In this document: positions 27,234 to 35,069 of the stretch, piece by piece
Layout of the letters: each line of letters opens with the position of its first letter
Position numbering within the stretch: the first letter of the stretch is position 1
Source of the DNA: Aureivirga marina
Lineage (GTDB): Bacteria > Bacteroidota > Bacteroidia > Flavobacteriales > Flavobacteriaceae
Reading direction: 5' to 3'
Length of the DNA stretch: 64,000 bases
NCBI RefSeq assembly: GCF_015767265.1
Contig: NZ_JADPIB010000009.1
Location: 62,001 to 126,000, forward strand
Notes under the pieces: generated by a model
Seen by the model: only the letters and a program-made list of their open reading frames with translations
Told to the model about the DNA's origin: nothing
Databases searched by the model: none
Translations under genes and position numbers: made by a program

Positions 27234-27651
27234 CTGTAAGTTTTTGTTTTTTTATGAAAGTTTTGCCTCTAAAAAATAATATTGTGAAAAAGATTGCAGC
27301 GATTATTATTGCAGCAAACTTAAATTCAAACTCAAAAAAATGAGTTTTTTTAATGTTAAAAACATAACCAGCGGTTTGATATGCTTGCAAACCAAGAGGA
27401 ACTAAGATAGCAAACCTAAATTCTCTTTCCTTAGCAAGAATGAAAACTAAATACCATCCAATTAAGCTGAAAATGTTTGAATTAGCTGCATAAAGAAAAA
27501 TTCTAGTATTTCTAAAACCCATAAATCTTTCTGTGCTATCAGCTGGAAATATGTCATGAATAAAAGGCAATGTGGCCAAGAATATTAGCAACATTGCTTT
27601 TATATAGTTATTAAGGCTTATTTTTTTAAAAATCTTCTGGGTCCAATTCAT
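27226..27651 (-). CDS. Four-segment membrane protein (intact cassette copy B)
   Basis: A 141-residue protein with four hydrophobic segments: AMLLIFLATLPFIHDIF, IFSLIGWYLVFILA, FRFAILVPLGLQAYQTAGYVF and FKFAAIIIAAIFFTILFF. A charged connector DSTERFMGFRN follows the first. The reading frame is open further upstream (to 27870), but that part is an out-of-frame reading of the HEEH gene. ATG 27651, 26 nt inside the end of that gene, is the likely start. The 3' end overlaps the NINNY gene by 8 nt. The homologue at 46694-47023 shares PFIHDIFPA-STERFMGFRN. Family unknown. Confidence 0.72.
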   Translation of the reverse strand: MNWTQKIFKKISLNNYIKAMLLIFLATLPFIHDIFPADSTERFMGFRNTRIFLYAANSNIFSLIGWYLVFILAKEREFRFAILVPLGLQAYQTAGYVFNIKKTHFFEFEFKFAAIIIAAIFFTILFFRGKTFIKKQKLTDE

Positions 27652-27970
27652 CTTTCCCAATATCATGGAAGACTCTTCCGTCTTGTAAGATGCGGACATG
27701 TTTTTCTTTATGTTCGTCGCATTCAAACCAAACTCCATTCGGCTGTTCCCATCTTCCCCAATTGTGAAATAATCTTCCGTCTCTAAGGTAGACGTTATGT
27801 TCTTCTTGATGCTCATCACAGAAGAAGTACACGTGTTCTCTCTTACGTTCTGCATTTTGGTTGATTTCATGTTGCTCTTTTTCTATTTGTTGGATTTCTT
27901 CCTCTTTGTCACATGATTGAATTGTAAAAACAAAACATAGTAATACGAAAATTTGTAAAAAACTTCTCAT
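27626..27970 (-). CDS. 'HEEH' Cys/His-repeat lipoprotein (intact cassette copy B)
   Basis: A 114-residue lipoprotein: signal peptide MRSFLQIFVLLCFVFTIQS with lipobox Cys20, a Glu/Gln-rich linker (21-46), then two repeats 33 residues apart (Cys51 and Cys84): CDEHQEEHNVYLRDGRLFH and CDEHKEKHVRILQDGRVFH, ending DIGKDELDPEDF. A frame extension to 28009 exists, but starting at 27970 aligns with both copy A genes and with copy C. Lipid anchoring plus the exposed Cys/His repeats suggests a metal-binding or redox role at the envelope (inference). It leads the operon HEEH-membrane-NINNY, each gene overlapping the next. Confidence 0.75.
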   Translation of the reverse strand: MRSFLQIFVLLCFVFTIQSCDKEEEIQQIEKEQHEINQNAERKREHVYFFCDEHQEEHNVYLRDGRLFHNWGRWEQPNGVWFECDEHKEKHVRILQDGRVFHDIGKDELDPEDF

Positions 27971-27995
27971 AGTATAAATTTTAAAATTGTTATAT

Positions 27996-28089
27996 CTCAA
28001 ATTTAACATTATGATTGTGTTTTTTTTACAATTTTAGTTACAAATTATTGTTTTTTAATTATTTGAAATATTTTGCAACACTAATGTAA
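27996..28089 (-). promoter_or_regulatory. Upstream sequence shared by cassette copies B and C
   Basis: Two short blocks are shared with the region before copy C. The first is CTCAAATTTAA (plus strand 27996-28006, 26 nt from the start codon; copy C 47459-47469, 30 nt). The second is CAAxACTAATGTAA (28076-28089, 106 nt from the start; copy C 47539-47552, 110 nt). Read on the minus strand the outer block is TTACATTAGTxTTG. The conserved spacing points to a shared promoter or operator. Confidence 0.5.
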
Positions 28090-28374
28090 TATATTTTCTA
28101 AATATAAATTACAGTTTTTTTGAAATTTTTTTCTATAAGATTTTTATTGTGAATGGGTTAGAAGAAGTATTTTTTTTATTTACGGTTTCCCGTAAGGAAA
28201 TGTGAAACAGAAATTTGAATTTTGGAGTAATTAATAAAATGAAACTTAAAATGATTTATTAATGAAATTATAAAGATTTAATTTCTTCTTTTTGAAAAAT
28301 TAGATGTTTTAATAGGTTCAATTTTAAGTTTTTTAAAAATATTTTGGATTTCGAAAATTTAAAAAATAAAATAT
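28090..28374. other. Intergenic region between divergent cassette B and the HTH-glycine protein
   Basis: AT-rich and without a supportable gene. A small inverted sequence ACGGTTTCCCGTAAGG lies around 28183. Nothing else stands out. Confidence 0.35.
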
Positions 28375-28911
28375 ATGGATGAAATTAACGTAGAAAATGT
28401 CCCACATTTCTTAGCTGTATTTATGAAAGAAAATAAATTAGAGATTAAAGAAGTTGCTAAAGAAATTAATTGTTCAATAGCTACTTTAAAAAGAATTATT
28501 GCTAAAAAAACATTTGCCACTTCAAATATGATCAAACAAGTTGGTATAATGATTTCTATAGGATTTGAAGAATATAAAAAATTAACAAAAGCTGATAAAG
28601 AAAAGATTTCTGAAAAAATTGGAGCTTTAGGTGGTGGTGTTTTAGGATTTGGAACAATAACTTCTGCTATTGGAGCTTCTGGAGCAGTTGTAGGATTGTC
28701 AGCAGCAGGAATAACATCAGGATTAGCAGCAATTGGAGCGACTGTTGGTGGTGGAATGCTTGCTGGAATTTTGGCTATTTCAATTGTACCAGTAGCAGTT
28801 GGTGGTTTAGGTTATGCACTAACTAAAGGAGTTAAATCAATAATTTCTAATAATAGATTGAAAAGTGAAGAAATAGATCCTTATTGGGAATTTTTAAAAT
28901 CACATAATTAA
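28375..28911 (+). CDS. HTH domain fused to a glycine-rich membrane segment, function unknown
   Basis: A 178-residue protein. Residues about 8-60 look like a small DNA-binding HTH (EIKEVAKEINCSIATLKRIIAKK). Residues about 85-150 are very rich in Gly/Ala/Ile/Val (GALGGGVLGFGTITSAIGAS, GLSAAGITSGLAAIGATVGG) and read as two to three closely packed membrane helices with small-residue zippers. A polar tail follows. The SAAGITSGLAAIG type of segment occurs in various bacterial proteins thought to insert in membranes and slightly resembles ISG12-like segments; this is recall, not a search result. It may be a membrane-active effector with a regulatory or autoinhibitory HTH (inference). It lies between cassette B and the tRNA integration site. 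Confidence 0.65.
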   Translation: MDEINVENVPHFLAVFMKENKLEIKEVAKEINCSIATLKRIIAKKTFATSNMIKQVGIMISIGFEEYKKLTKADKEKISEKIGALGGGVLGFGTITSAIGASGAVVGLSAAGITSGLAAIGATVGGGMLAGILAISIVPVAVGGLGYALTKGVKSIISNNRLKSEEIDPYWEFLKSHN

Positions 28912-28956
28912 ACTTTAAAAATTATCAATTTGTCAGATTTAGAAAACTTTTAGATA

Positions 28957-28990
28957 TAAAAAAGAAAAACCTCTTAGGAAACTAAGAGGT
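28957..28990 (-). terminator. Terminator of the original tRNA transcript
   Basis: Stem CCTCTTA (28970-28976) / TAAGAGG (28983-28989). The A-run to its left gives T's on the minus strand. It is the chromosomal terminator left behind at the far end when the element inserted; a similar hairpin (50751-50772) is brought by the element. Confidence 0.75.
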
Positions 28991-29009
28991 TATAGACAAT
29001 TTCAGCCTG

Positions 29010-29057
29010 TGGACCCAGAAGGGCTCGAACCTTCGACCCCCTGATTATGAGTCAGGT
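29010..29057 (-). pseudogene. 3' fragment of the CAT-anticodon tRNA gene
   Basis: Identical to the last 48 nt of the tRNA at 50792-50865 (anticodon loop, variable loop, T arm, acceptor 3' strand). The 5' half is missing, so it cannot be functional. It marks the displaced chromosomal end of the integrated element. Confidence 0.93.
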
Positions 29058-29123
29058 TTATTTTTTTGTTTAAACTACTGTAAATAATAGGTTTTTTTGT
29101 TTTATTTTAAATTAATAAGGATA

Positions 29124-29135
29124 TTTTTCGGACAG
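29124..29135 (+). repeat. Candidate integrase arm site, TTTTTCGGACAG (left)
   Basis: The same 12-mer occurs at 50662-50673 just inside the right end, next to a related TTTGTCGGAC (50651-50660). CGGAC-containing motifs near both ends of the element, and beside the integrase start, could be recombinase arm-binding sites. The evidence is short-sequence identity only. Confidence 0.35.
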
Positions 29136-29282
29136 ACTCCTATAGAATCTAAAATAAAATTATTTTACAATCAATAGACATACTAACATTAAAACTTTAG
29201 AAAAATATTTAAGTTTATCTACCAGAAGATTATTTAGATGACTTTACTATTGATTTTTAAAATTGAAACTCAAAAAAATATT

Positions 29283-29828
29283 TTAATTAATAATAGTTAG
29301 TATAATTTTTGCTATAGAAATATATTGAATTATAAATAAGATTATAACTGAAAAATAACTTATTTTGCGATGAATTAAATATGGATATAGACTAATCTGA
29401 AATAAAATATCTGTTTTGTTCTTTTCATTTTCTATATATTTATAATTAAAAAAAGCATCTTTAAATTTAATAATATCGCTTGCTGTTTTAAGTTCAACTT
29501 CACGTTGTATCAGAATATTTTCCTGAAGATCAAAAAGAAACCTTCGATGGAAATATGCTAAAGAAATTTTTTTAATTGCTCTTTGATGCCATATAAGAAA
29601 TATTAACATTAAAATAAAACAAATTACAATAGTAATTAAATTTAAATTTGATATTACTTTTTCAGTATTATTTTTAAATATTAGAGAAAAGATAAGAATA
29701 AAACTTCCTGAAGATAATCCTATTAATAGATTTAAAAAAGAAGCCTCTTTTTCATAAATTTTATTTTCTTCTAATAGATGTTCAGATAGTCTTTTAGAAA
29801 TATCAGAAATAATTTCTTTTTGATTCAT
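29283..29828 (-). CDS. Membrane protein with about three transmembrane helices, function unknown
   Basis: A 181-residue protein. Helices are LLIGLSSGSFILIFSLIF (about 31-50), LITIVICFILMLIFLIW (about 64-82) and, near the C-terminus, FSVIILFIIQYISIAKIIL (about 158-178). The stretch between helices 2 and 3 is soluble and probably helical. The layout (two N-terminal helices, then a long helical region) is broadly like SLATT-type effectors, but I cannot assign the family. It is the first element gene at the left end, about 110 nt downstream of the R-M/HEPN operon on the same strand, so it could be a late member of it. Confidence 0.6.
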   Translation of the reverse strand: MNQKEIISDISKRLSEHLLEENKIYEKEASFLNLLIGLSSGSFILIFSLIFKNNTEKVISNLNLITIVICFILMLIFLIWHQRAIKKISLAYFHRRFLFDLQENILIQREVELKTASDIIKFKDAFFNYKYIENEKNKTDILFQISLYPYLIHRKISYFSVIILFIIQYISIAKIILTIIN

Positions 29829-29936
29829 AACAATTTATTTGAAGTCCAAAATTATAATATTATTTTATAACTGATAAAAAAGAGCTAATATCTTTTAGCT
29901 CTTTTTTGTATTTATTTAAGATGTTACAATGAAATA

Positions 29937-31052
29937 CTAAGAAATATTGATTTGATTGTATTCTAGAACTTTTACTTGATCTATCCAAAGATCTATTTGT
30001 TCTTTACATTCGGGAATAAAATCATTTATTTCAATTTTGTCTTTTAATTCTTCATAAATATAATCTTTCACATCACCCAAATTATCATATCCATCCAAAT
30101 CATTAAGTAATGGTAAAGATTGATTAATAGGATAATTAATTAATAAAATTTCATCCTTTTTTATTAACTGGTATTTTTCTAACTCTTTCTCAGCTAAAGA
30201 TAACCAAGTTAGTTCTTTTAAGATATCATTTTCTGCTCTCCAAAATTCCGAGATTAGACTTTGTATTCCTTTTTCTAAATTAGCATCATTAACTGCTTTA
30301 TCAAAATTTGCCATTTTTGTATCTGAAAGATTTCTAATGTGCATTACAGAATTACGCATATTTTCTAATGGTTTCAATTTCTGTTTAATTGAAAATAAAA
30401 ATTCTGTATGTCTTTCCTCTGAAATATATCTTTGTTGAAGTCGCTTTTTAAACTCTTGAAAATCGGATAAACTTATATCTTGTAATATTTCTGAAATTTG
30501 GTCTGTTTTTAATCTCTTAGGTTCTCCAAAACTTGCGTAATGATTGAAAAGTATATAGTACAAACCATTTTCATAATTGTCGGAAACATTGTTATTGTCA
30601 TAAGATTCTGCTAACTGTACACCAAATTCTTTAAAAGTTCCTTTCTCAATAGCCTTTTCATCATAAGTTAAAATATAGGTTAACACATTTCTTAATTCCA
30701 TTTCAATAATGAATAATTTATTGAAATATTGATTTGCAATTTCTTGTAAAAAAGCATCTTGTAGTTTAACTAAACTAATTACTTCTTCTAAACTATTTAT
30801 TGTATCTAAGTAGGATTTTATGGTATCTTTTGGTTGAAAATCCCTGTTATGTGATAGTTCTGGAAAATCAATTGTAAAAATGCTAATAAAATTATTACTA
30901 GGTAATTTGTACACATTTTCAATTTCAAAATAATCTTCTACATCTTCTTCACTTAAATTGTATTCTTCTCCAATTAAATCATATAAATAAAAAGCCAAAT
31001 TCTCTTTACTTAAGTTTTTAGTATGGTTTATTTGTATTTTAACTATACTCAT
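29937..31052 (-). CDS. HEPN-domain protein (Swt1-like) in the R-M operon
   Basis: A 371-residue soluble protein of unclear N-terminal half. Near residues 228-243 it has LENMRNSVMHIRNLS, containing the R-N-x3-H pattern (R about 233, H about 238) of HEPN ribonucleases and closely resembling the 'RNxxxH...R' block of Swt1-type HEPN domains. HEPN proteins cut RNA in many defence and toxin systems. Its start overlaps the hsdS stop as TAATG, so translation is coupled to the specificity subunit, implying a joint function such as an RNA-cleaving back-up to DNA restriction (inference). Catalytic competence is not proven. Confidence 0.68.
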   Translation of the reverse strand: MSIVKIQINHTKNLSKENLAFYLYDLIGEEYNLSEEDVEDYFEIENVYKLPSNNFISIFTIDFPELSHNRDFQPKDTIKSYLDTINSLEEVISLVKLQDAFLQEIANQYFNKLFIIEMELRNVLTYILTYDEKAIEKGTFKEFGVQLAESYDNNNVSDNYENGLYYILFNHYASFGEPKRLKTDQISEILQDISLSDFQEFKKRLQQRYISEERHTEFLFSIKQKLKPLENMRNSVMHIRNLSDTKMANFDKAVNDANLEKGIQSLISEFWRAENDILKELTWLSLAEKELEKYQLIKKDEILLINYPINQSLPLLNDLDGYDNLGDVKDYIYEELKDKIEINDFIPECKEQIDLWIDQVKVLEYNQINIS

Positions 31053-32473
31053 TATCCTAAGATTATTTGTTCTACTTTAGTTTTTGCTTCTATCATTATT
31101 TGTTCTGCATCCAACTCTAATTGTTTTGCTTGATTTCTTATATCTGTTATATGATTTGCTATTTCAGTTTGTTTTTCTATTGGTGGAATTGGAATAGGAA
31201 TATTAAATAAATTTTCATTATTTAAATATAAAATTGTCGCAACAGAGCAAAAACCTCTAACAATTGAAATATTGTACTTTGTGTTGAAATAATAATTAAT
31301 GAATTCAATATTTATCTTTTCTTTTTTTATGGTTATTGAAGAAACATTTTGATTGATTGAAATATCCACATCTTGTTTGTTTATTGCAGAAATTCCAACA
31401 GTACCTGCAATACAAATTATTATATCATTGTAAGTTGAAAATGTTAAATGTTCGCGTAAACTTTCTTTTACATATTTAACATTTTTCAAAGTGATTTCAC
31501 CGTTTTGTAAATCACTATTTCTTAAAAACACTATACCCTTATTTTCATAAGGTTTAAGTTTAGAACTTGGAGTAGTACCTGTTCTTATATTTTTTGTGAT
31601 TTTCTTTAATTTTTTAACTGGATACTTTCCAGCTTTTAAGGCCTCAGTTAAATATGAATTATTGACACTAATTGCGTCAAATCTAACTCCACTAACTTCA
31701 CTTAATTTGGTAGTGAAAATTCTATTTTCAAGAGAATTGTCTTTTTCTGGTAGTGTAATTCCTAATTCGTCTAATAGATAAGTATCAATACTTGCTAATA
31801 AGTCTTTGGCTTCTTTTTGTTTTTTATTTTTTTTGTCAACTGATTCTTTAGTAATTGTTAAAATACGCTCATCATAAAAAATTGGAATTGATAACAAAGC
31901 TGGATAATCAAGTGCTGGACGAGTTCCACCTGTTGCTCTTCGGCTTGCCAGTTTTTCTCCAATATCAGAATTTAGATAAGAAGCTAAAATTGTACTAACT
32001 TCTTTACTGCCAGTTTTAATAATTACCATATGTTGATTTGTATTTCCTATAAAACCATCAGGTGCTACAGAAGCAACAGCCATTCGACCAACACCTGTTA
32101 TCTTAATTAACAAGTCCCCACCATTAACTTGGCTTCGCTTTAAATATCCTTCGTGTGTTTCTTTATTTATATACTTACAATCTTCATAGTCTAAAATCCC
32201 TGTAGGAGATAGGTTTTGAACTCGTAGAAAAGGTATTCCATTTTCTTTGTCAGAGTAATATTTTTCTTTTTCTGTTGTTTTGGGTGTTGCACCACTTGAA
32301 ACATTCTTAACGAAATGTCTTAGTGGTTTTATATCTTTTGTTCTAACCTTTTTTTCAAGCTCTTTAATTTCTGGTATATAATAAAAAGGGTCTAGTCTTT
32401 TTTCAATTTCAGAAGTTTTAAGAATAAAAACTTTATTAGGATTGACTTTATCACTTAATTTAAATTCTGCCAT
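31052..32473 (-). CDS. hsdS: Type I restriction-modification specificity subunit S
   Basis: The 473-residue protein has two target-recognition halves separated by a conserved helical spacer. The first ends in helix KKNKKQKEAKDLLASIDTYLLDELGI. The second contains IRTGTTPSSKLKPYENKGI and ends in IPIPPIEKQTEIANHITDIR plus a coiled coil, both typical of HsdS. Each half reads one part of a bipartite DNA site. It lies 5 nt after the methylase gene, in one operon. Specificity cannot be predicted from sequence alone. No frameshift or recombination scar is seen, and no spare hsdS fragment lies nearby. Confidence 0.95.
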   Translation of the reverse strand: MAEFKLSDKVNPNKVFILKTSEIEKRLDPFYYIPEIKELEKKVRTKDIKPLRHFVKNVSSGATPKTTEKEKYYSDKENGIPFLRVQNLSPTGILDYEDCKYINKETHEGYLKRSQVNGGDLLIKITGVGRMAVASVAPDGFIGNTNQHMVIIKTGSKEVSTILASYLNSDIGEKLASRRATGGTRPALDYPALLSIPIFYDERILTITKESVDKKNKKQKEAKDLLASIDTYLLDELGITLPEKDNSLENRIFTTKLSEVSGVRFDAISVNNSYLTEALKAGKYPVKKLKKITKNIRTGTTPSSKLKPYENKGIVFLRNSDLQNGEITLKNVKYVKESLREHLTFSTYNDIIICIAGTVGISAINKQDVDISINQNVSSITIKKEKINIEFINYYFNTKYNISIVRGFCSVATILYLNNENLFNIPIPIPPIEKQTEIANHITDIRNQAKQLELDAEQIMIEAKTKVEQIILG

Positions 32474-32478
32474 AATAT

Positions 32479-34671
32479 TTAATCTAAATTTTGGATAAAA
32501 CGAGTTAATTCTGTTTCAATTAATTCTAATTCATTATTTCCTGTTTCTCTACCAGTTGCATCATATCCAATATCTTCTGCAATTGCCATAAATATTGAGT
32601 AATCATCTAACATTTCTTGTTTTAAAGCAATGTATTTATCTGCTAAATCTTCTCTTAGATCAATAATTTGTTGATTAAAACTTTCTCCAGTTTCTTTTTT
32701 CCAAGATTTAAATAACTCTGTTTTTTCAAGCTCTTTTTTGTCTTCTATTTCTGTTGTATTTTCAAAACCAGTATGGTTTTTTATAGTTGCTTTTTTTTCT
32801 CTTTCTATTCGTGTAACTTCCTCTAAATAATTGTTTTCAGTTTTAATTTTAGTTTGTAAATCTGCTTTTAATGTTTGATATTTTTCAGTAATATTCTTTG
32901 GCCATTTTCTTAAAAACAGAACAGAACTTTTTACACCTGCACCAGTATGTGCAAAAGCTGTTTGTGGTAAAGAAACCACTGCAATTATTTTATACCATTC
33001 TTCAATATTGTCTCGAACATATTGTAAACTACTATTAGTTAATATTCCGTCAGGAATTACAACTGCTAAAAAACCGTTTTCTTTTAAGAAATTATGACAT
33101 TGCTCTATAAATAAAACTTCTGTACTTTGATTTGTACGACCTTTAACAGCTGAGTTTTTAGTATCTAACCAACTAACATCTTTATTACCTAAACTATATT
33201 GGTGTAAATATGCTTTTTCAGTTTGTTTTATTGAACTACCAAAAGGTGGATTGGTAATGATGTAATCAAAAGTACCATATTCAAAACCTTTATTTCCTGT
33301 ATTTTTTTGAATAACATCTGCACGTAATAAACCATCAGAAGAAATCACGTTTGTTTGTCCAACTTCATGAATGATCATATTCATTTTAGCAGTTCTAGCA
33401 ATTTGTTCGTTTATTTCAATTCCAAAAAGATTATTAGATGCGAAACTGTGCCAATGTTTCTTCCATTTTTCGAAGTCTGAAGGTATATTTTTATCAAAAT
33501 AACCTTCTTCTGCCATTTTATCGGCTTGTTTTCTTACTTTATCTAAAGCGTGAAGTAAAAAACCACCACTACCACAAGAAGTGTCTAATACCTTTGATTT
33601 ATTATTTATAGATAAAGAATTGACTATAAATTTTACGATTGGTCTTGGTGTAAAATACTGTCCAAAATCCCCTCTGAAATAACTACCCAAAAAAACTTCA
33701 AAAGCTCGACCTTTACTATCTAAATCTGTTTCGTTTAGATTTATAGATTCTAAATAAGAAACTACCGTTTTTACTTTTTGTGGAGATAATCTAATATTAT
33801 CTTTAAAAACTTCAGGGTCTTCTTTTTTTCCAATTGAATATAAACGTTTTACACGATTATATAAATCATTTGTGATTTTTTCTTCTATTTTTAGTTTTTG
33901 TTCTTTGCTTGCATGCTTAGGGATTGGTTCGTTAAAAACTTGAAAATCGTAAGGATCTCCAATTTTTTTATCATTTTTTTCATCCCATATTTTGCAAAAA
34001 ATTAGTTTATCTAATTCATCAAATGCTTCTGAAGGATTTAATTCACCACCAGCCCAAAGTGAATTATGAGCAGATTTAAATGCTTTTGTTAAATCTTCTT
34101 CACTGATTACTTCTAATTCAAAAAACTTTTCCTTGATGTCGTTTGTTGCTTTTTCGCTTCCAATTCTACCACCTTTGACATATTTGTATTTTTGTATTTC
34201 TGTAATACCATATCTAGGAATATCTGGAATAGTTTGTCTTTCGTCACTTTCTTTGTCAATTAAAAAAGATTCATTTTTAATTTTTGAAGTTACCCATAGA
34301 TATTTCACAGTTCCAGAAAGAGCATACGCATAGCTTGCACCTTGTTTTATTGCTTGTTCAAATTCTAATTCAGAAATATCCTCTTTTTTACATTCAACTA
34401 CAATATGAGGTTGTGTACATTCATCATCATTATATACCACAATATCAACTTCTTTTATAGAAGCACCCATTGTTACAGATTTAAATTGTATTATTCTATT
34501 AGTAGAATAACCATAGTTTAAAACAAGTTTTAAGTAAGCTTCTGCTTGAACTTTTTCTTCAGGGTTGTTGTAATTTCTACGTTTGTTATCTTGGTGTATA
34601 TAATAAATATTTTTTCTATCCTCATCAAATCTGATAAGTCCTTTTTCTATTCCTTGTTCAATTATATCCAT
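32479..34671 (-). CDS. HSDR_N nuclease-like domain fused to HsdM adenine methyltransferase
   Basis: A 730-residue protein. The first ~160 residues resemble the type I R-protein N-terminal (PD-(D/E)xK) domain: EVDIVVYNDDE followed by VVECKKED (E-x-K near residue 91) and FEQAIKQGASYA. The rest is an N6-adenine methyltransferase: SAM-binding DTSCGSGGFLLHALDKV near 363 and catalytic NPPF near 474, with FTPRPIVKFIV before it. The tail is a coiled coil. No helicase/translocase HsdR is adjacent. With HsdS this could act as a compact self-contained R-M enzyme (type IIG-like) that cuts without an SF2 motor. Alternatively the nuclease-like domain is regulatory, or hsdR lies elsewhere. Confidence 0.9.
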   Translation of the reverse strand: MDIIEQGIEKGLIRFDEDRKNIYYIHQDNKRRNYNNPEEKVQAEAYLKLVLNYGYSTNRIIQFKSVTMGASIKEVDIVVYNDDECTQPHIVVECKKEDISELEFEQAIKQGASYAYALSGTVKYLWVTSKIKNESFLIDKESDERQTIPDIPRYGITEIQKYKYVKGGRIGSEKATNDIKEKFFELEVISEEDLTKAFKSAHNSLWAGGELNPSEAFDELDKLIFCKIWDEKNDKKIGDPYDFQVFNEPIPKHASKEQKLKIEEKITNDLYNRVKRLYSIGKKEDPEVFKDNIRLSPQKVKTVVSYLESINLNETDLDSKGRAFEVFLGSYFRGDFGQYFTPRPIVKFIVNSLSINNKSKVLDTSCGSGGFLLHALDKVRKQADKMAEEGYFDKNIPSDFEKWKKHWHSFASNNLFGIEINEQIARTAKMNMIIHEVGQTNVISSDGLLRADVIQKNTGNKGFEYGTFDYIITNPPFGSSIKQTEKAYLHQYSLGNKDVSWLDTKNSAVKGRTNQSTEVLFIEQCHNFLKENGFLAVVIPDGILTNSSLQYVRDNIEEWYKIIAVVSLPQTAFAHTGAGVKSSVLFLRKWPKNITEKYQTLKADLQTKIKTENNYLEEVTRIEREKKATIKNHTGFENTTEIEDKKELEKTELFKSWKKETGESFNQQIIDLREDLADKYIALKQEMLDDYSIFMAIAEDIGYDATGRETGNNELELIETELTRFIQNLD

Positions 34672-34878
34672 GAATATGATATTTTTCTAAATGGTAAAAC
34701 AAAAATACAATAATACCAATAAGTTTAAAGTGTAAATTTTAATTTCAATTAATAGATTGTATAATGTTTTATATATTGAATTTTTATCATTTTTTCTAGA
34801 ATAGAAAAGATAGATATTGGTAATGATTTCAGAAGAAATACAATTTTTTAATTACAAACTAATCAATCTTGATTTCTT

Positions 34879-35064
34879 TTACCCTAAAATATATTCAAAA
34901 TCCATATTAGAATTAGCATTTTTCTTTTTTATTAAACATTTCTCAAAAATCAAATACTTTAACTCATTTAATCCTTTTTCCTGATAACGATTCTTATTAG
35001 CATAAACATAATTTTGAGTAAAATCACCATTTTCATCTTTATAAACTTTTAAAACATTATCACA
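34879..35064 (-). pseudogene. 5'-truncated gene fragment
   Basis: An open frame of 61 codons without a start, with credible protein-like content (DENGDFTQNYVYANKNRY, then KYLIFEKCLIKKK, ending MDFEYILG). It is closed upstream by TAG at 35065-35067. It lies head to head with another 5'-truncated gene beginning at the same point, so a deletion of the divergent promoter region is likely. Family not recognised. The remaining 200 bp up to the hsdM gene (34672-34878) hold its promoter region and nothing else visible. Confidence 0.5.
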
Positions 35065-35069
35065 CTACA

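Larger units (their letters stand above)
28954..29057. repeat. Left attachment site (att) direct repeat
   Basis: A 104-bp sequence repeated at 50736-50839 at a constant offset of 21,782 bp, with five mismatches confined to the hairpin loop and its flank. The last 76 bp (28982-29057) are identical. It includes the 3' 48 nt of the tRNA gene. Identity stops at CAGGT, where the right copy continues into the tRNA 5' half. This is the classical signature of tRNA-targeted integration. Confidence 0.93.

Noticed and set aside
27652-27870. N-terminal 73-codon extension of the copy B membrane protein.
   Set aside because: It is an out-of-frame reading of the HEEH gene on the same strand; the conserved protein begins at or after 27651.
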